A DNA stretch of 64,000 nt from Ulota crispa (GCA_963920765.1 OY987246.1:16550868-16614867); one strand, 5' to 3'. Positions 11,248 to 25,036 are shown, numbered from the stretch's first letter. Numbers and translations are program-made. Notes: generated from the letters alone by a model not told the origin.

Positions 11248-11508
11248 GAGACAGAAACAGCGAGAGAGAGCGAGAGAGAGAAAGAGAGAGAGAGAGCGAG
11301 AGAGAGAAAGAGAGAGAGAGAGCGAGAGAGAGAAAGAGAGAGAGAGAAAGAGAGAGAGAGCGAGAGAGAAAGAGAGAGAGAGCGAGAGAGAGAAAGAGAG
11401 AGAGAGCGAGAGAGAGAAAGAGAGAGAGAGCGAGAGAGAGAAAGAGAGAGAGAGCGAGAGAGAGAAAGACAGAGAGAGAGCGAGAGAGAGAAAGAGAGAG
11501 AGCATTCA
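11248..11508 (+). repeat. Imperfect GA microsatellite upstream of COG5
   Basis: About 260 bp of (GA)n interrupted regularly by GC and AA to give words such as GAGAGAGCGAGAGAGAGAAA, with a period of about 28-36 bp in places. It ends about 315 bp before the COG5 start codon, likely in the promoter or 5' leader. The RERERE and SLSLSL open frames in it, on both strands, are artefacts. GA tracts are known targets of plant BPC/GAGA-binding factors; a regulatory role here is inference. Confidence 0.85.
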
Positions 11509-11822
11509 TCCTTTGAGGATGCTGTGTCAACCCCAGACGCAATGTCGGATATTGGCGGTGTATTCACCTTCCGCGAATCATAGGGTTTGAGGCGTTGCCT
11601 TTCTTCCGCACGCATTCTTTTCGTGTGCTGCTGCTGTGGTTGCGTCGTCTTCGCCTTCTCTTAGGGTTGGGTTGTGACACAAACTATGGTGTGTTCGGCG
11701 GTGTGAAGCAGCGATTTCGGAGGTGGAGATGGCGAGGTCTCTCGATCCGGAGCAGCACGAAGCGCGCATGTGATCTGCATTGCATTGCATTGCGGCACGG
11801 AGCTCTGCGTCGCGGCTATGAG

Positions 11823-14800
11823 ATGGCGTCCCCGCGTGTGCAGCAGCAGAGGACGAACACTCCTTTTAATCGCACTACTATAACCGGCTCTCCCCGGCTC
11901 CAGGCGTTGGCTGCTCACCGATCCTCGTCCCTTACTCGGTTCGATCGCGACAACCTTGATGGCACTCCTGATGCTGCGGCCGCCGAGGCTGCCTCCCGCG
12001 CTGCCATTGAGGAATTTAAGAGCGACAAAATATTCTCCAAGTTTCTTGTGAACGACTTCAATGCCACGCAATTTGCTAGCGAGGCCCTGAGCAGTGGATC
12101 TGCTGCGGCGTCCTCCGAGAAGTTGCGAGAGGGAATTCAGCTGCTGGAGCGACAGCTGCGCAGCGAGGTTTTCTTCCGGCACGATGAGCTGCTCCAGCAG
12201 CTGTCCAGTTTGAAAGAGACCGAGGGCGTGCTGACCGTGGTGAGGGCTGGCGTCGAGAGCTTACAAGCCTCGACCCAGCGAGTGAGGGCCGAGATTGCGG
12301 AGCCCTACAAGCACATTAAAACGAAATCCAAGCAATTGGCGTCCCTGCACGATACCGTGGAGCTTCTGAGGACAGTGATCCGAGTTCTGAAGCAGATGAA
12401 GCGATTGCAGGAGTTGATGGAATCGGGTGGCGCCAATGTGGACCTCGCGAAGGGTGCTCAGCTTTATAATGAGATCGAAACTCTTCGAAAGGAGACCGAT
12501 CTTGCCGGCGTGGACGTGGTGGATGATGAGATACCTTGGCTTCTGGAGATTGGGAATCAGATCAGAAGCGAAGCAATGAAGGGGTTAGAGAAGGGTATGG
12601 AGGCCCTCAACCAGGCTGAGGTGGGTAGCATTTTGCAGGTATACTACAACATGGGCGAGCTCAAGCCCACAGTTGAGTCTTTAATCGGCAAATACAAGGG
12701 ACTGACTGTCAAAAGCGTGAGCATTGCGTTGGACATGAAAGCCATTTCTGCAAGCGTTGGAGGGTCTCTGGGTTCCGGCGGTATGCAACGCAGTAACACA
12801 TCGCAAGGCCTCCCAAGAGCAAGAGAGAGCTTGTGGCAAAGGATGGGAACCTGTTTAGACCAGCTGCATGGTATTGTAGTCGCAGTCTGGCATTTGCAGC
12901 GAGTATTGGCAAAGAAACGAGACCCTATTTCTCACGTTGGATTCTTGGACGAAGTCATGCAGGTAAGAGGCTGCCTAGCTTTTGATGATGTGGGTATGTT
13001 TCTAGGAGCATTTTGTCGTTGTTGTTCAGGTTGACCTGTCGAATTGTACGATGGTAGCCTCTTCTTATTGGAAGGGACTTGTTGTCCTCCCAGAGAGTTT
13101 CGCATCGCAGCTGTGATTGCATTGGAACCTGTATTGACAATATCATCGAGAGAGGCGAGTCGTCAACTTCATTCCAGTCCTCCTGATGCTACTTTTGAAC
13201 TGATAATACTAGCGCGTGGTCGTGCAGGCTGGTGATCCGATGCTGACAGAGCGGGTTTGGGAAACAGTGGTAAAATCATACGCCAGCCAGATGAAATCCG
13301 CCTTCACTGCGTCGAGCTTTGTTAAGGAAACTTTTGTTGTGGGTTATCCTAAGCTTCTCGGTATGGTGGATGGCTTATTGGAGAGATTATTTAGAGATAC
13401 AGATGTGAAGGGAGTGCCATCCGCCATCAAGCTTGAAGCACGGGATCAGCTTGTAGCAGCTCTGGAGCCTTTTCAGACGGCTTATTTGGGGAAGTCTCTT
13501 GGCCGCCTTTCAGAGCTTGTCAACAGCATGTTCCCGGCTGCTGTCCGGGGAAGTATTCCATCTCAAGAACAGATTTCCAGATTAGTCTCTCGCATCCAAG
13601 AGGAGCTGGATATTGTGAAGTCAGATGTGAGGCTTACGTTTTTGGTTTTGAGAGAAATCGGGAAAATTCTCCGCCTCCTTGCTGAAAGAGCTGAATACCA
13701 GGTCACTATTTTCAAACTCGGATATTTTGTGCTGTTTTCCTAGAGATTCCATATATAGTTGCAAACGCGACAGGTTGTCGTATACCGTGTCTGGTCATCG
13801 ACCTTGTCTCTATATTCATTGATTGCTTATATGCAAGTGGCTTACTATGTGATTCATGCGAGATGATTACGCGGTTTGTGTGGTTCGCTCAATCTAAACG
13901 AAGGTGAATTGCGGAGAAATCGTTTGCTCAATTCATGATACTTTTGGAGCTCAGTTCTTAGTTTTTCGTTGCGGTACACGTCAAGATCACTGAATGGTGG
14001 GTTCTTGTGAAATTCAGACTGCCACAGGTCCGGAATCACGACAAGTTATGGGTCCTCTGACGGCGCAACAACTCAAGAATATCACACTGTGTCTTCAACT
14101 GCAGGATGTGCATTCAAGGGTTACATCTATGCTAGTCGGCCTCCCTAATGCAGCGATTGAGGTGCTGTCACCGTCTCTTGGTTCTTTATACGGGGTTGCA
14201 TCAGACTGTGTAACTGCTCTTTTCAAGGCAATGTTAGAGAGATTAGAGAATTGCATATTACAGATTCACGAGCAGAGTTTTGCAGCGGACGACATGGATG
14301 CTGGCATGGGCAATGGCTGTTCCAAGTACATGGAAGATGTCCAGAGATCAATAATGCACTTTCGGAGTGAGTTTCTGTCCAAGCTCTTGGCAGGCTCTAG
14401 TACTCCAGCTGTCACACCCGTGACTGGCGAATCTATATCAGCCGGACTAGCAAGGAAGTTGGCTTCTCGTGTCCTTTTATTTTGGGTTAGACATGCTGCC
14501 ATGGTCAGGCCACTTTCAGAATTAGGAAAGCTGCAACTTATCAGCGACATGGCAGAATTGGAGTTGGTGGTTGGTCAAAGTTTGTTTCCTGTGGAACAGC
14601 TTGGTGCCTCTTATCGCGCCTTTCGTGCATTCAAGCCCCTGGTCTTCCTCGAGACGTCGGAGTTTTCGAGTTGTCCTTTGTTGCAGGACTTGCCCCCTAC
14701 GGTAGTGCTCCATCACCTTTACACTCGAGCACCCGTGGAGTTGGAGTCGCCAATGGTGCGCATGAAGTTGTCTCCTCAGCAGTACTCCTTGTGGTTGGAT

Positions 14801-14950
14801 TCCCAAGGCGAGGAGCAGGCCTGGAAGGGTATCAAGGCTACGTTGGATGAGTATGCCGCCAAGGTTAGGGCCAGGGGAGACAAGGAGTTCTCTCCTATCT
14901 ACCCACTAATGTTGCAACTAGGTGCTTCCCTTAATTGGGAGTCAAGTTGA
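11823..14950 (+). CDS. COG5: Conserved oligomeric Golgi complex subunit 5 (COG5)
   Basis: Subunit of the COG tethering complex, which acts at Golgi membranes in retrograde vesicle tethering and Golgi enzyme recycling. Three coding exons join in frame: 11823-12962, 13228-13701 and 14018-14950, giving 848 aa, close to the length I recall for plant COG5. The ATG at 11823 is the first in-frame ATG, with G at -3 and +4. Recognition rests on the N-terminal COG5 region (residues about 55-190, starting SDKIFSKFLVNDFNATQFA), the long helical middle (PISHVGFLDEVMQ ending exon 1), SQMKSAFTASSFVKE in exon 2 and TGPESRQV opening exon 3, all positions I know to be conserved in plant COG5. Introns are GT-AG and phase 0. 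It is convergent with the kinase gene downstream. The gene looks intact. Confidence 0.93.
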
Positions 14951-16354
14951 TATCTGAGTCCTTGGCAAGCCTTCCGTCTTTAACACGGAAATCTTTCCGT
15001 GGGTGTAACTATCGGCCTCATTGGGTTTAGAAAAAAACTTAATGAGATTTATGAACAAACCGTTCACTTTCCCGAAAATGCCAAGAAGTTCAAAAAGGCC
15101 TTGGGCATTTAGGGGTTAATTAAATCAATTTAAACAAAATAGAAGCATATTGAAGAGACTCCTGGACGTAAATCATTAGTACATGGAGATGGGTATGGAT
15201 TATGGATCCTTAGCAAGCATGTGTCAAACATTTGTTGTAAGCCTTTGTAAGTGTTTGTACCTTTTTTAACTAACTTACAATGCACCGCAAGCCTTTTCGA
15301 TCCTTTATACGCTCTTACCTTCTGTATCACACGTAACAATCCATAGTTATTGTGTTATCTCTAAGGCAACCATACCTAATTGCAACACTTGTGCAAAATC
15401 AACCTTTATTTATCCTCAACATGTACATAATCTGCACATAAGAATCTAAAATCAATTTGGGTACAATTTAGAACTATCATATTGAAAACAAGTGTTTTCT
15501 TTGTACAATCTCTTTGAATACAAGTTGAAAGAGTTTGGAACCTTCTTGCAATTATCACCAAAGCACAACAAAAAAATTAAGAAGATTTCACCTTTCATAA
15601 CTCTTGAAAGCCTTACCCACCATTGTTTTCAAAATGTTACTGCATCGTCAATATTGAGTTCACAATACCTAAGTACCCCACCTCTGTTTCAAAATTGCAC
15701 CATAGGTTAGGTGTTTCATATAAATAGTCATATCCGAATGTCATTAATTAGACATTCCAATCTCTTAGGATTGACTCACTACTCTCAAGTGGAGTTCAGA
15801 AGGCAACAAACACATACTAGCCAAAAGAAAATGTCAAGACAAGAAACTTCATTTGAAATGTTTTTACGGTACTTACATGTGTCTAGAATTGAAGCTACAA
15901 AATGCTTCGTTTAACAAATCGTACAACCTCGACCCTTTCCTCACATAATGAACCCCACAATGCCATTATGGGTTGAATTCGACTGATTGTCAAAAAATGA
16001 GCCACAGCTTAAATCTGTCCCTATCCCATGGATTGCTCGCATTCTTTGTTGATATCTACAAGCAAAACTTTCGGAAGTTTAGATTAAGCATAAATTTACC
16101 TGTTACCTTCGGCTAGTTCAAGATCTGCACACATGCTGCTGAATAGCAAGCATCAAAGTACATACAGGAACATGACCAACCGCTTAATCCACATATTCAC
16201 TTGGGGTTACCGCTGACCTAGAATCTTTTGACAAGAAGGTCACCTCCAACACGTGAAGATTTTCTGCAATTCACATCTATCGTAATATATCACTTTGCTA
16301 TCAATTTGATCTTCAGGTTCTGAGACCTCCAGATAGCTCACGTTGAAAGAGTTT
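14951..16354. other. Convergent intergenic region between COG5 and the kinase
   Basis: It holds the two 3' untranslated regions and no further gene that I can see. A lone GGGCATTTAGGGG-TTAA word (ending 15119) matches the right end of the TTAA-flanked elements, but no left partner was found nearby. Confidence 0.6.
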
Positions 16355-19300
16355 TCAGCTGATATAGTCCGAGAAAGGTTTTTCAACATATGCGCCATTA
16401 GAGGACGCTAATACGTCCGCTCCTTCACTGAAAGAAGCATAATCTACTCCATTTGGTGTGATAAGCAATTTCTCCACCTGAAGAATCAAGTCACAAGTTA
16501 GCAGAAATTGGAAACTAATACTCCCGTCACACGGAAGGATTATTACCGCAAAATATTAAAAGCTTCTGGATTTGCAAATACCCACTTTTGAGAAATCATT
16601 TCGCTACACATTGTGAACCTCATCGAGAGCACGCACATGCACATTGAGCACATAGAAACACTACTTACCCTTAGCTGTATTTTTTGGCAAACGTAACATA
16701 TATTGGACACATACTAAACAGAAAGAAGAATCATATAAACATATGGGGAAGGATGTCGCACTAACCCTTGCGAGGCTCTCTCGCTGTTGCGCAGAGAACT
16801 CTTGTTCTCGTTGTATGGATGTCTCCAAGGAGACAAACTGAGCCTCCATGGCTGATACAGCTTCTGAAAGCCCAGTCTTGAACCGCACTGTACCAGGCTG
16901 TCTAGCTACTGGAAGTAGCTTCACCGGATCATACATTGGGGAATCAGGGCGGAGGATTTCAACCGGTGCGAATTGCTCTGCTACAAATGTGGATTGCATT
17001 TCCCTGTCTCTCTTCCTTGCAAGGTCTTGCTCTTCCAACCTTGGCCTATAAAAAAGGATGAACGTCATATGACAAACAACGCATTCAGAGCATGCATGCT
17101 AAAAAAAGACCCTGTCTCTTCGCATTATCAGTGACAAACCCAAAACGTGAAAAGAGAAAGGCCGATGACCTGACAGAGAAATCTTGCTTACTTGATGTAC
17201 AGAAAGAATGCTAAACACACCGATCCACTTAGACCCACGGTTTGACCTATCCATTGGCCCACGTCATAAGACACGACCGCAGAGTTTTTCAGTACTATCA
17301 GGGCCTGCATGCCATGTGTGAAACCGATCAGTATCGATAGCGTTTTTATATGACTATCACCTAGACAATTGATAATGAATAAGAAAAATGATCTTTTAAG
17401 GCTCATCGTGAGACATTCAAAAAATGACTTGATAAAGTAACGAGAAGACCTAACAGAGTCTAGGCAATTGTTCATAAAAACGAACCTATTATCACCAAGG
17501 ATTTTCAACTCACCATCCAGCCTGATGCTAAAACGAAAGCACTTGAGGCAGCTAGGAATAAGGCTGCTCTGAAAACAGCGCTTACACGCTCCGTATCAAT
17601 GTTCGTAGCTGCGTCTTGCAAGTTTCTAAGCTGACCGATAGTTGATTCCACCGCACTTCTGCTAGAAAGGGCAGGATCTTGCAACTGACCCAAAGATGGA
17701 AGTGAAGGAAGAGAAGGAGGAGAAACGGGAGAAAGAAGAGACGGAAATGAAGTAAATTCTGGTACAAGTTTAGGTAAATTGATAGGCCGCGACAAAGGGG
17801 TGTCTTGAATGAAGCGATGACGCAAGGCAGCTGCAGCTGAAGGACGGCTGCTACGAAGACCTGCGGCTGAAGTAGAGAGCTTTGCTGTCAAAATTAGTTG
17901 AAGATTGTGTCATTTCCAAATAGCTGAAGGTCACTAAAACGAATTAGCGTTGTTACAGAGCACAATGTACACCGAGGCAATGAGAGAAACTTCAATTTGC
18001 AGATGTTAAATCATCATCCAGTTTTAAACTCGTGTATAACAGTCATTTTGAATCTCTGTTTTTACATAAGAATAAGTTTGAGACCTCCGATTAGATAGAA
18101 GGCAACGAAATAATAAAAAGTAGGCAAATAATTCACATGGCCAGATGGAAGACGCCTTGTCGTGTCTAGGTTGAAGCATCGCCTTTGCAAGCTCCCATCC
18201 AGCACCCCCTGTAAAGTAACAAGCAACTTACAGGTGAATAAAGGCTCAGAATGTTTGTAATGAACCTCAAAACGGTATAATGCAAATGACCCCAACTCCA
18301 AATGTTTAAGAGCGCACTAAAACCCAAACATGATACTGAAAATACATTTTTAAGCAAGGCCTCAGAAGCCTCACCATCAGCGTCCAATATCGCAAACTCT
18401 TCGCTACTAATATTGCATCTTTCTCTCCACACATCCAAGTCATATCGAGCCCGCTTAAAGTGTGTATTAAAAGTTTGCTGCAAGGTGGATGACCAAATGA
18501 GACAATAGAAGATAAGAAAGAACTGAAAAAGCAATGAGCTATATACGGCTTAAGTCTACGAAGAAAAAATTGCTTTAAGATCGCCTCTCCTAGCCCAAAA
18601 ATGATTCGTCGGCCAAAGTCAACGGATTTAGCATCTGGAAACGAACTGTGCAGATGAGGCATAAGACAAAAGGATATAAGGTTAAATCTTTTTTTAAATA
18701 TAAAGATAAAAAAATGCGTACCAATCCAACATCTTGGCGTAGCTGCTTGACGCTCAACTGCATCAAAACGAGACCCTGCATAAACGTGTCCTTCCATTCA
18801 GTGTCTCACCTAACAAAAGTTGAGGCAATCCCGCCCAATACGCACTTACAAAAACATCATGTAACTCAATCAGAGAGTAATCTGATATTCCAAGAGACTG
18901 ATTTCAGTTGCAAAAAAGACTTTATTTGAAATTACATGACACTTACAGCAGAATAAATATCAAAACGATCCGGGGTGTTGAGAAGCCAGATAAAGGGAGA
19001 AATTAGGGAACATAAAGGATCTGGAGGCAAGGTAGGAGTGCTTGTAGGCATCACGTATTGCTCGGGAGCAGCATATGTTGGATCTATCACCGTTTCATCT
19101 GGAGTCTGAGACATGTGACAAATGAAGCAAATCAGTTCTGTGTCTTGACAAAATGCGGACGTAGCTACCAATTTGAACTTCACGTATGGCTAACCAACAC
19201 GGTTATTTAATGAGAGGCAAGAAGTCTCTACTTGCAACAATAATAATTAAATGATGATTATTGCAACAGAAAGAAACTCATCTGTTCGTTTTTCTTGGGT

Positions 19301-22300
19301 GGTCCAAAAACGAGGCACAACTATTAATTCACCAGATACAATACAGAAAAACACTCAGGATCGTAGGTGACATGCAATAAATCTTAGTCTGCTTAATTAG
19401 TACTGTATTAGATGATGATCGCTCCGCAGAAAGGGACTCGAAAGGTAAATAATGAAGAGAAATGGCAAAATCCATACATAATTAAACCCTGATCGGATGT
19501 CGACGCAGGCACCCAGGTCAATGAACTTGAAGGATCCCGATTCTTCGCATAGGACCAGGTTTCGTGGCTTCAAATCTCGATGAACGACTCCTGCATCAGA
19601 GAAATTACTAATATGTCATCTCTCACCAAAATTAAAGTTATTGCCGAGTTCAATCTAATTTTTTTGTATCAGAGGCTGCAGACTCTATTGACAACATGAT
19701 CCAAGCTTGCCTGATTGATGCAAATCACGTAGGTTGGTGAGAACATGCTGCATAATTTTCTGAACAACAAGGACACTCTGATTGTTCGGAGCTGTTTCAT
19801 AAGAACTCTTCTTTACCTGCAAAAAGTATGCATGATAATCAGAACGCAACATTACAGACCCGAAATTTTTCAGTAAAACAAATCACATATTCTATACCCT
19901 ATAAAATCCTTCCCAGCCTACGTTCTATTGCCGTTTGCAAGCTAAAGGTAGCCCAAAATTACATTCCGGCAAGGTGCTAGTAGATATTTCAACAATCCAA
20001 AGAAGTACACGAGTCAGAACCAATAGGGACTGAGCAGAGAAACATGAGGGCAAAGATGTCACCTTTTGCCCAAGAACAGCTTCAGCAATGTTTTCTGGAA
20101 AGTTCTTCTGCTTCATGTAGTAGTCTAGCGTACTATACCCTTGAAATTTCCACATTAACCAAACTCCCTGCAGAATGAACAAAATGGGGATTAGCAAGGC
20201 TGCATCCAAAATATCCTCCAGATTAACCACCTACACTGCAGTGATTTACACTCGATGAATCAAGATTTAAGCCTTCAACGCTTGGTTGACCAGTTTGTGG
20301 TTGACTTCTGCACATTTTCATCCACATAAGCCAAAACATACGCAACATTCATCTTCTTGCAAATACAAAAGGTACCCATGCACATATATACATGTTGAAA
20401 GTGTTGTTAGACCATTTGGATCTAAAACACCTGTGTCCAAAAGTAATGGCCACTTTTTGAATTCTAGTGAAGCAATTTGTCAGAAATGCCATTAAAAATG
20501 AAAAAAAAATGATTCACTCTTGAGTATTTATTTGTGTATTTACAGATTGACAACCATCCCAATAAACACATGTTTGTTAATTCAACAAATTCTCAAAAAC
20601 CAAAACGTAGAAGCACGTTTTTTTTTACTAGATCATGGTTACTCTATAACACATTGATGGGTATGGCTGGATCTTTCTAACAAACCGTCAACCAGCTTAT
20701 TAACTTCAAAACGGAACAAGAAAAACCCTTCGAAAGTATCACTCCCCCATTAGACCAAGAACTTTAAAGGGTTAAGTCATCACTTAAGCTTCACTGCAAG
20801 CGTACGACGTTACATTCTTGCTTGCGTTCAAGTTTACGACCCACACGTCCGAACTGTACCAAAATAAAGAAATACAACAAAGCTATTTGATGAAGCAAAA
20901 AATCCAACCTCTGAAAGCTTGCCTCGCGCTTGAGAGCTAGGAACATTCACCGTGCCCAGGAACTCAGCACATGCTCCAGATGCTGTTCTCTGATACCCAT
21001 AATAACGGATCAACTAGTTAGAATTGCAGAAAAAATTCCTTCGCGCATTCTCCATCCTAAAGCCTCACGTCCGCACTTGTTAATTCTGCCATGTCTGGTC
21101 TTGTCCTTGAATGATAAATGTGACATCCGCATCCAAAATACAAAAGCCAGCGAAGAAAACCTGAAGACGCCGATTCATATGTATCTCGGCATTGCGCATT
21201 TCATCACCACCAACTACCCCACCCTTACTCTTTTTTAACACCACACGCAGTGCTTGCTTCCCCGGTCTCTTCCCCCCTGCAAAAGAAAAGGCAATTATTA
21301 TGGTGCAAGCTCAGAAAATTCGTGCAGAACAGGAAACCAATCATACCATCGGTTAGCGCTAAAACCTCTAAAGTCAACATGACTACTCTGGCTGGAGGTG
21401 TTTACTTGAACTCAACCAGTCACAGATACCTCTATATAAGAAGCCCTCGTAGACGATACCAAATGACCCCTCGCCCATCTGACGTCCGACCTCAACTTCA
21501 AATGCGCGAAAAACACTGCGAATGTACAAGAACAGATTTCATACTAGTGTTGGTACAATTTTCTTTGCAGCATGCTCTACGCGCACAATTTAACATCAGT
21601 AATGATCAATTATGCGCAGCCACTAACAGCGTAACGATCTGAACAATGCTAGATAAGTATTATAAAATAAAATCTGTAGTGGATTTATTGGTCGCAAGAA
21701 AGCCTTCGTCTACATCCTAATATATGATAGAACGAAGTCAAATAGACAACTCACCAAAAAAAATTGTCGAGTACAAGGTCAATGGTTAACAGTTCAAAGA
21801 TCTGAGACGAACTGATTCTTCTGAATCAAAAACTTACAGAGAAGAATCCGCGCTGATGTAGCTCTGAAAAAATTCGGCAAGGCCTGCGATTGGTCCAGGA
21901 GTTGCCATCGAGTATAGCACCGCAAAGGGAATTGAAACGGCCCAGTACGCCGCAGCCTGGATCAAATACATAGGAGGAATTTATCAAGAACACAAATCTG
22001 GTGAATAACTTTGGACCTCGCTGCATTCAATCGCAGTATACAGAAAATTTCTCAGTGTACAATCCATCCACTTGTTCAAAGCTAGTCAAGTTATTCACAC
22101 AAATATGAACACAGCATAACAAGAAAGAGATCCTGGGCAAGTACACAAACATAAGCATCCCTTTACGTGTTGTTCAGTCATTAGCGAAGCTGCTCTACTT
22201 TGAAAATAACAGGTAGCCGAATAAATAGATACAAAATCCAGAAAGATCTACTGCATTAGCATTCAAGTTTCTCGAAACTAAGTTTTCAGTTGAAATCACA

Positions 22301-23387
22301 AGAGAAATTCACAGCAATGAGCAGATTCGTAAGAGTCCACATCCTATACAAATGCATCAACTAGGCCAAAAACTTAACATGAGATCTTATCATGGCTAGA
22401 GACGCATACATTGTCATCAACAGGAAGAGGGATGCCAAGCTTCACAGCGCCGACGAGAACATCATGATACAAATGAATCATAGACTCATGCGCTTCTGGT
22501 CCTATCCTGCATCGAAATCACCAAAATTTTAATTTTAAACTCGCTTCAGTCACTGACACCGAGCTGGAATACGATCTAGTACCTCCTAGTCAGCCTTACG
22601 ACGTAAATCAGCAATTAGAGTAACAGAAAAAATCAGTGCTGCATCACGTAGAACAGACAACACTATCAATTTCAATTCTTGCGAGACGCACTACACTAGT
22701 TATTTCAAATCGCACTTTTCTACTGCAATACGTTCTGTTCTTATTTCAAAAACGATCAAGTGGAGAAGAAATTTAAAAATCGACTTTATTCTAGTATAAA
22801 AAATGCAAAATTAAACAATCGCTGCTTCTTGCCTTGAAAAGAAGACGAAATATTAAAGTGAATTCAATCGACTAGAAGCCAAATGAAATTATAACAGCTT
22901 CAAGCAACTCAACTTTATCAACAATGCCATGCATTACAGAGGATCAGGATAAAAGTCGAAAAAGAAGAAGCGTACAAAAATATATATACATACCTTTTTT
23001 TTGAGCTTCTTGAGGCTTCAGCTCTCTGAAGCCTTCAAGTATATCTTTTTTTTTAAATAGTATTTTTAAAATCTATAGCATTTTGTCGAATTAAAACAGC
23101 CTTCAAGCGACTCAACTTTATCAACAATGCCATGCTTTACAAAGGATCAGGATAAAATCGAATCCGCTCATAGACAAAGATTCTCACCCGTTCTGCATCG
23201 CCTCCACGAGCTCCGGCATAGCAATCTGCGCCACGCATCTCCCTCGATCAACTCGAGATGACCGAGAGGAATTATTCCTTCCGCGCTTACTCTGAACATT
23301 GCATGGCCGAAACGAGCAAGGAAGAAAGGCAGACGATCGCAGAGACGCAGTGGAGAACGAGAGAGAGGCCATAGCGGCCATGATCAT
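16355..23387 (-). CDS. STN7/STN8-family thylakoid protein kinase with C-terminal membrane extension
   Basis: Probably a chloroplast Ser/Thr kinase phosphorylating thylakoid photosystem proteins. Seventeen exons give 765 aa: 23387-23188, 22506-22410, 21956-21838, 21515-21430, 21276-21161, 20989-20909, 20167-20063, 19816-19711, 19590-19478, 19105-18947, 18775-18722, 18477-18375, 18208-18137, 17884-17514, 17304-17192, 17045-16766, 16477-16355. The N-terminus is rich in Ser/Arg like a transit peptide; a hydrophobic segment lies at about 100-125. Kinase landmarks: GEGSFG 153-158, VVLK Lys182, HRDLKP with Asp309, DLG 328-330, AAPE 353-356, PDRFDIYS, SAAAALRH near 490. The DLG and the TP-rich segment after AAPE are typical of STN kinases; no lumenal CxxxxC of STN7 is seen, so STN8 is the nearer match. 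About 270 residues with two further hydrophobic segments (about 571-598, 613-631) follow the kinase domain. Starts at 23381 or 23372 are also possible. The exon 13/14 border is the least certain. Confidence 0.85.
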
Positions 23388-25036
23388 CGATTCGGTTTGG
23401 AGCTCCGAATTGCCTCCTTCCAGCCCTGGCTATGGCGTGGCTCTGGCGTGCGGGTGCTTCATCGCAGTGCAAACCACCGCCATAGTTCGTTGGAAAATTC
23501 CTTATCTTCCGTTTAGAAAGATGCAATCACCTCATTCGCCAGATTCGTGAAGGTATATCTACTCCTAGAGTAATTTCGGGGGAGAACAAAAAAAGTAGGA
23601 TCCAATTGGGCGAGCTGGTTGCGGACGATATTATTTGAATATCAGGCGTTTTCTAGATTAGCCGACGAAATCTACAGAATTTCTAAGGACAGTGCATACG
23701 AATCTATGTGATTCCGAAGATACGGTGCACTCGACTGCACCGTTCATGATGACGGTCAAGTATGTAACCTGAAATTTGATAAAGTTTTGGTTTAAAAATA
23801 TGCTTGTATGTTGATGTTTGAATAAGGTCAATTTTTGTAAGAAAAACATTTGGATAGTGTCTAAAGTTCCCCTCTTTTATTTGTGTTCTAGGCCTAAGTA
23901 AATGGATGTTTGCTTACTATCAATGTTTGGATATGGTCAACGTTTTTTATTTTTGCACAAGGCATTGACCTTACCCAAGCATCATTATAATCCTCTTTGC
24001 TAACATATTGTTTTTTTTTCTTCTACAAATAATTAATGAAGAATGTAGTAAAGTACATAACATTTAAAATATATGGACTCAATTTTCTCAAAGTTATAAT
24101 TATAATTATAATTTTTTGTAAAATATATGAATAATTGAAATTAGAATTATATGGAGTAAGTTAGTTTACAATTCCCTCTAGAAGTGCAAAATTTCTTTGG
24201 CATGGTTCTAAATTCTTCATATAAAAATCCAATAAAGCATAATATTTTGCCATTGTCAGGAGTTGCCAATTCAATAACTATATTCAAAAGGTTAAGTGAC
24301 ATGCATGATTGCATGATTGAATACAACAAAGAATAACCATTGAGTAGGGTAATTGTAAGTTAGAGAATGATTGTTGAATTTCACAATGGCATTAAACAAA
24401 TAATCACATTTAAATTTATTATTCTTTTGCAAAGACTCAAGATCACATGCTAACCTTGCTATTCAATAATATTGTGGCATGAAGAAATTGTAGGGATGCT
24501 TTTGGGGGGTTGTGAGAACAATGAAAAGAATAATTGAAAAGATGGTGAAGCACTTGAACTATTGGAAAGAATTAGAGTAGAGTGTGTAAGTAGTGCTAAA
24601 ACATAGACCACTTGGATAGATTATTATTTTTTTGTACAAAATTATTTCATGTATAGAATTTGGGATGTAAAGTATTCAAGCATATTATACATTGTTTGAA
24701 CATGTCTTTTTTATACTTGCCAAACAGATGTGATGGAAATTTAAAGTAAGTATGGATGCAAGTGGCCTAAATTAATGAACAAGTAAATTTTGTTATAGAC
24801 TTTAATAGTCATGATCATAGTGAATGATGTATTTGATACAACGCAAGAAAGAGCGTTTTTATGCTAACCCCAAAACTATTGAAAAGCCCACTATGTAGCG
24901 TTTCTTTTAATATGAAGTGATATGAGTGTGCTTCCAAATACACTGTGTTAGCAAAATGAATGCTAACTAAAAAAACAAAATGTTCATAAAGTGCAATACC
25001 CCCTTATTTTCTCCCTACCCCCTCCTTGAGCCTACA
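23388..25036. other. Kinase upstream region and AT-rich intergenic DNA
   Basis: The first 200-300 bp upstream of the kinase start are GC-richer and probably hold its promoter and leader. From about 23.8 kb the sequence is AT-rich, with an (ATAATT)n run at about 24100, and no gene is visible. Confidence 0.5.

Noticed and set aside
11121..11615. Several open frames of 100-164 codons on both strands over the GA tract (RERERE, SLSLSL)
   Set aside because: They are produced by the GA/CT microsatellite in all frames; no protein-like composition outside it.
11661..12182. 173-codon minus-strand frame opposite COG5 exon 1
   Set aside because: Shadow of the strongly recognisable COG5 exon on the other strand.
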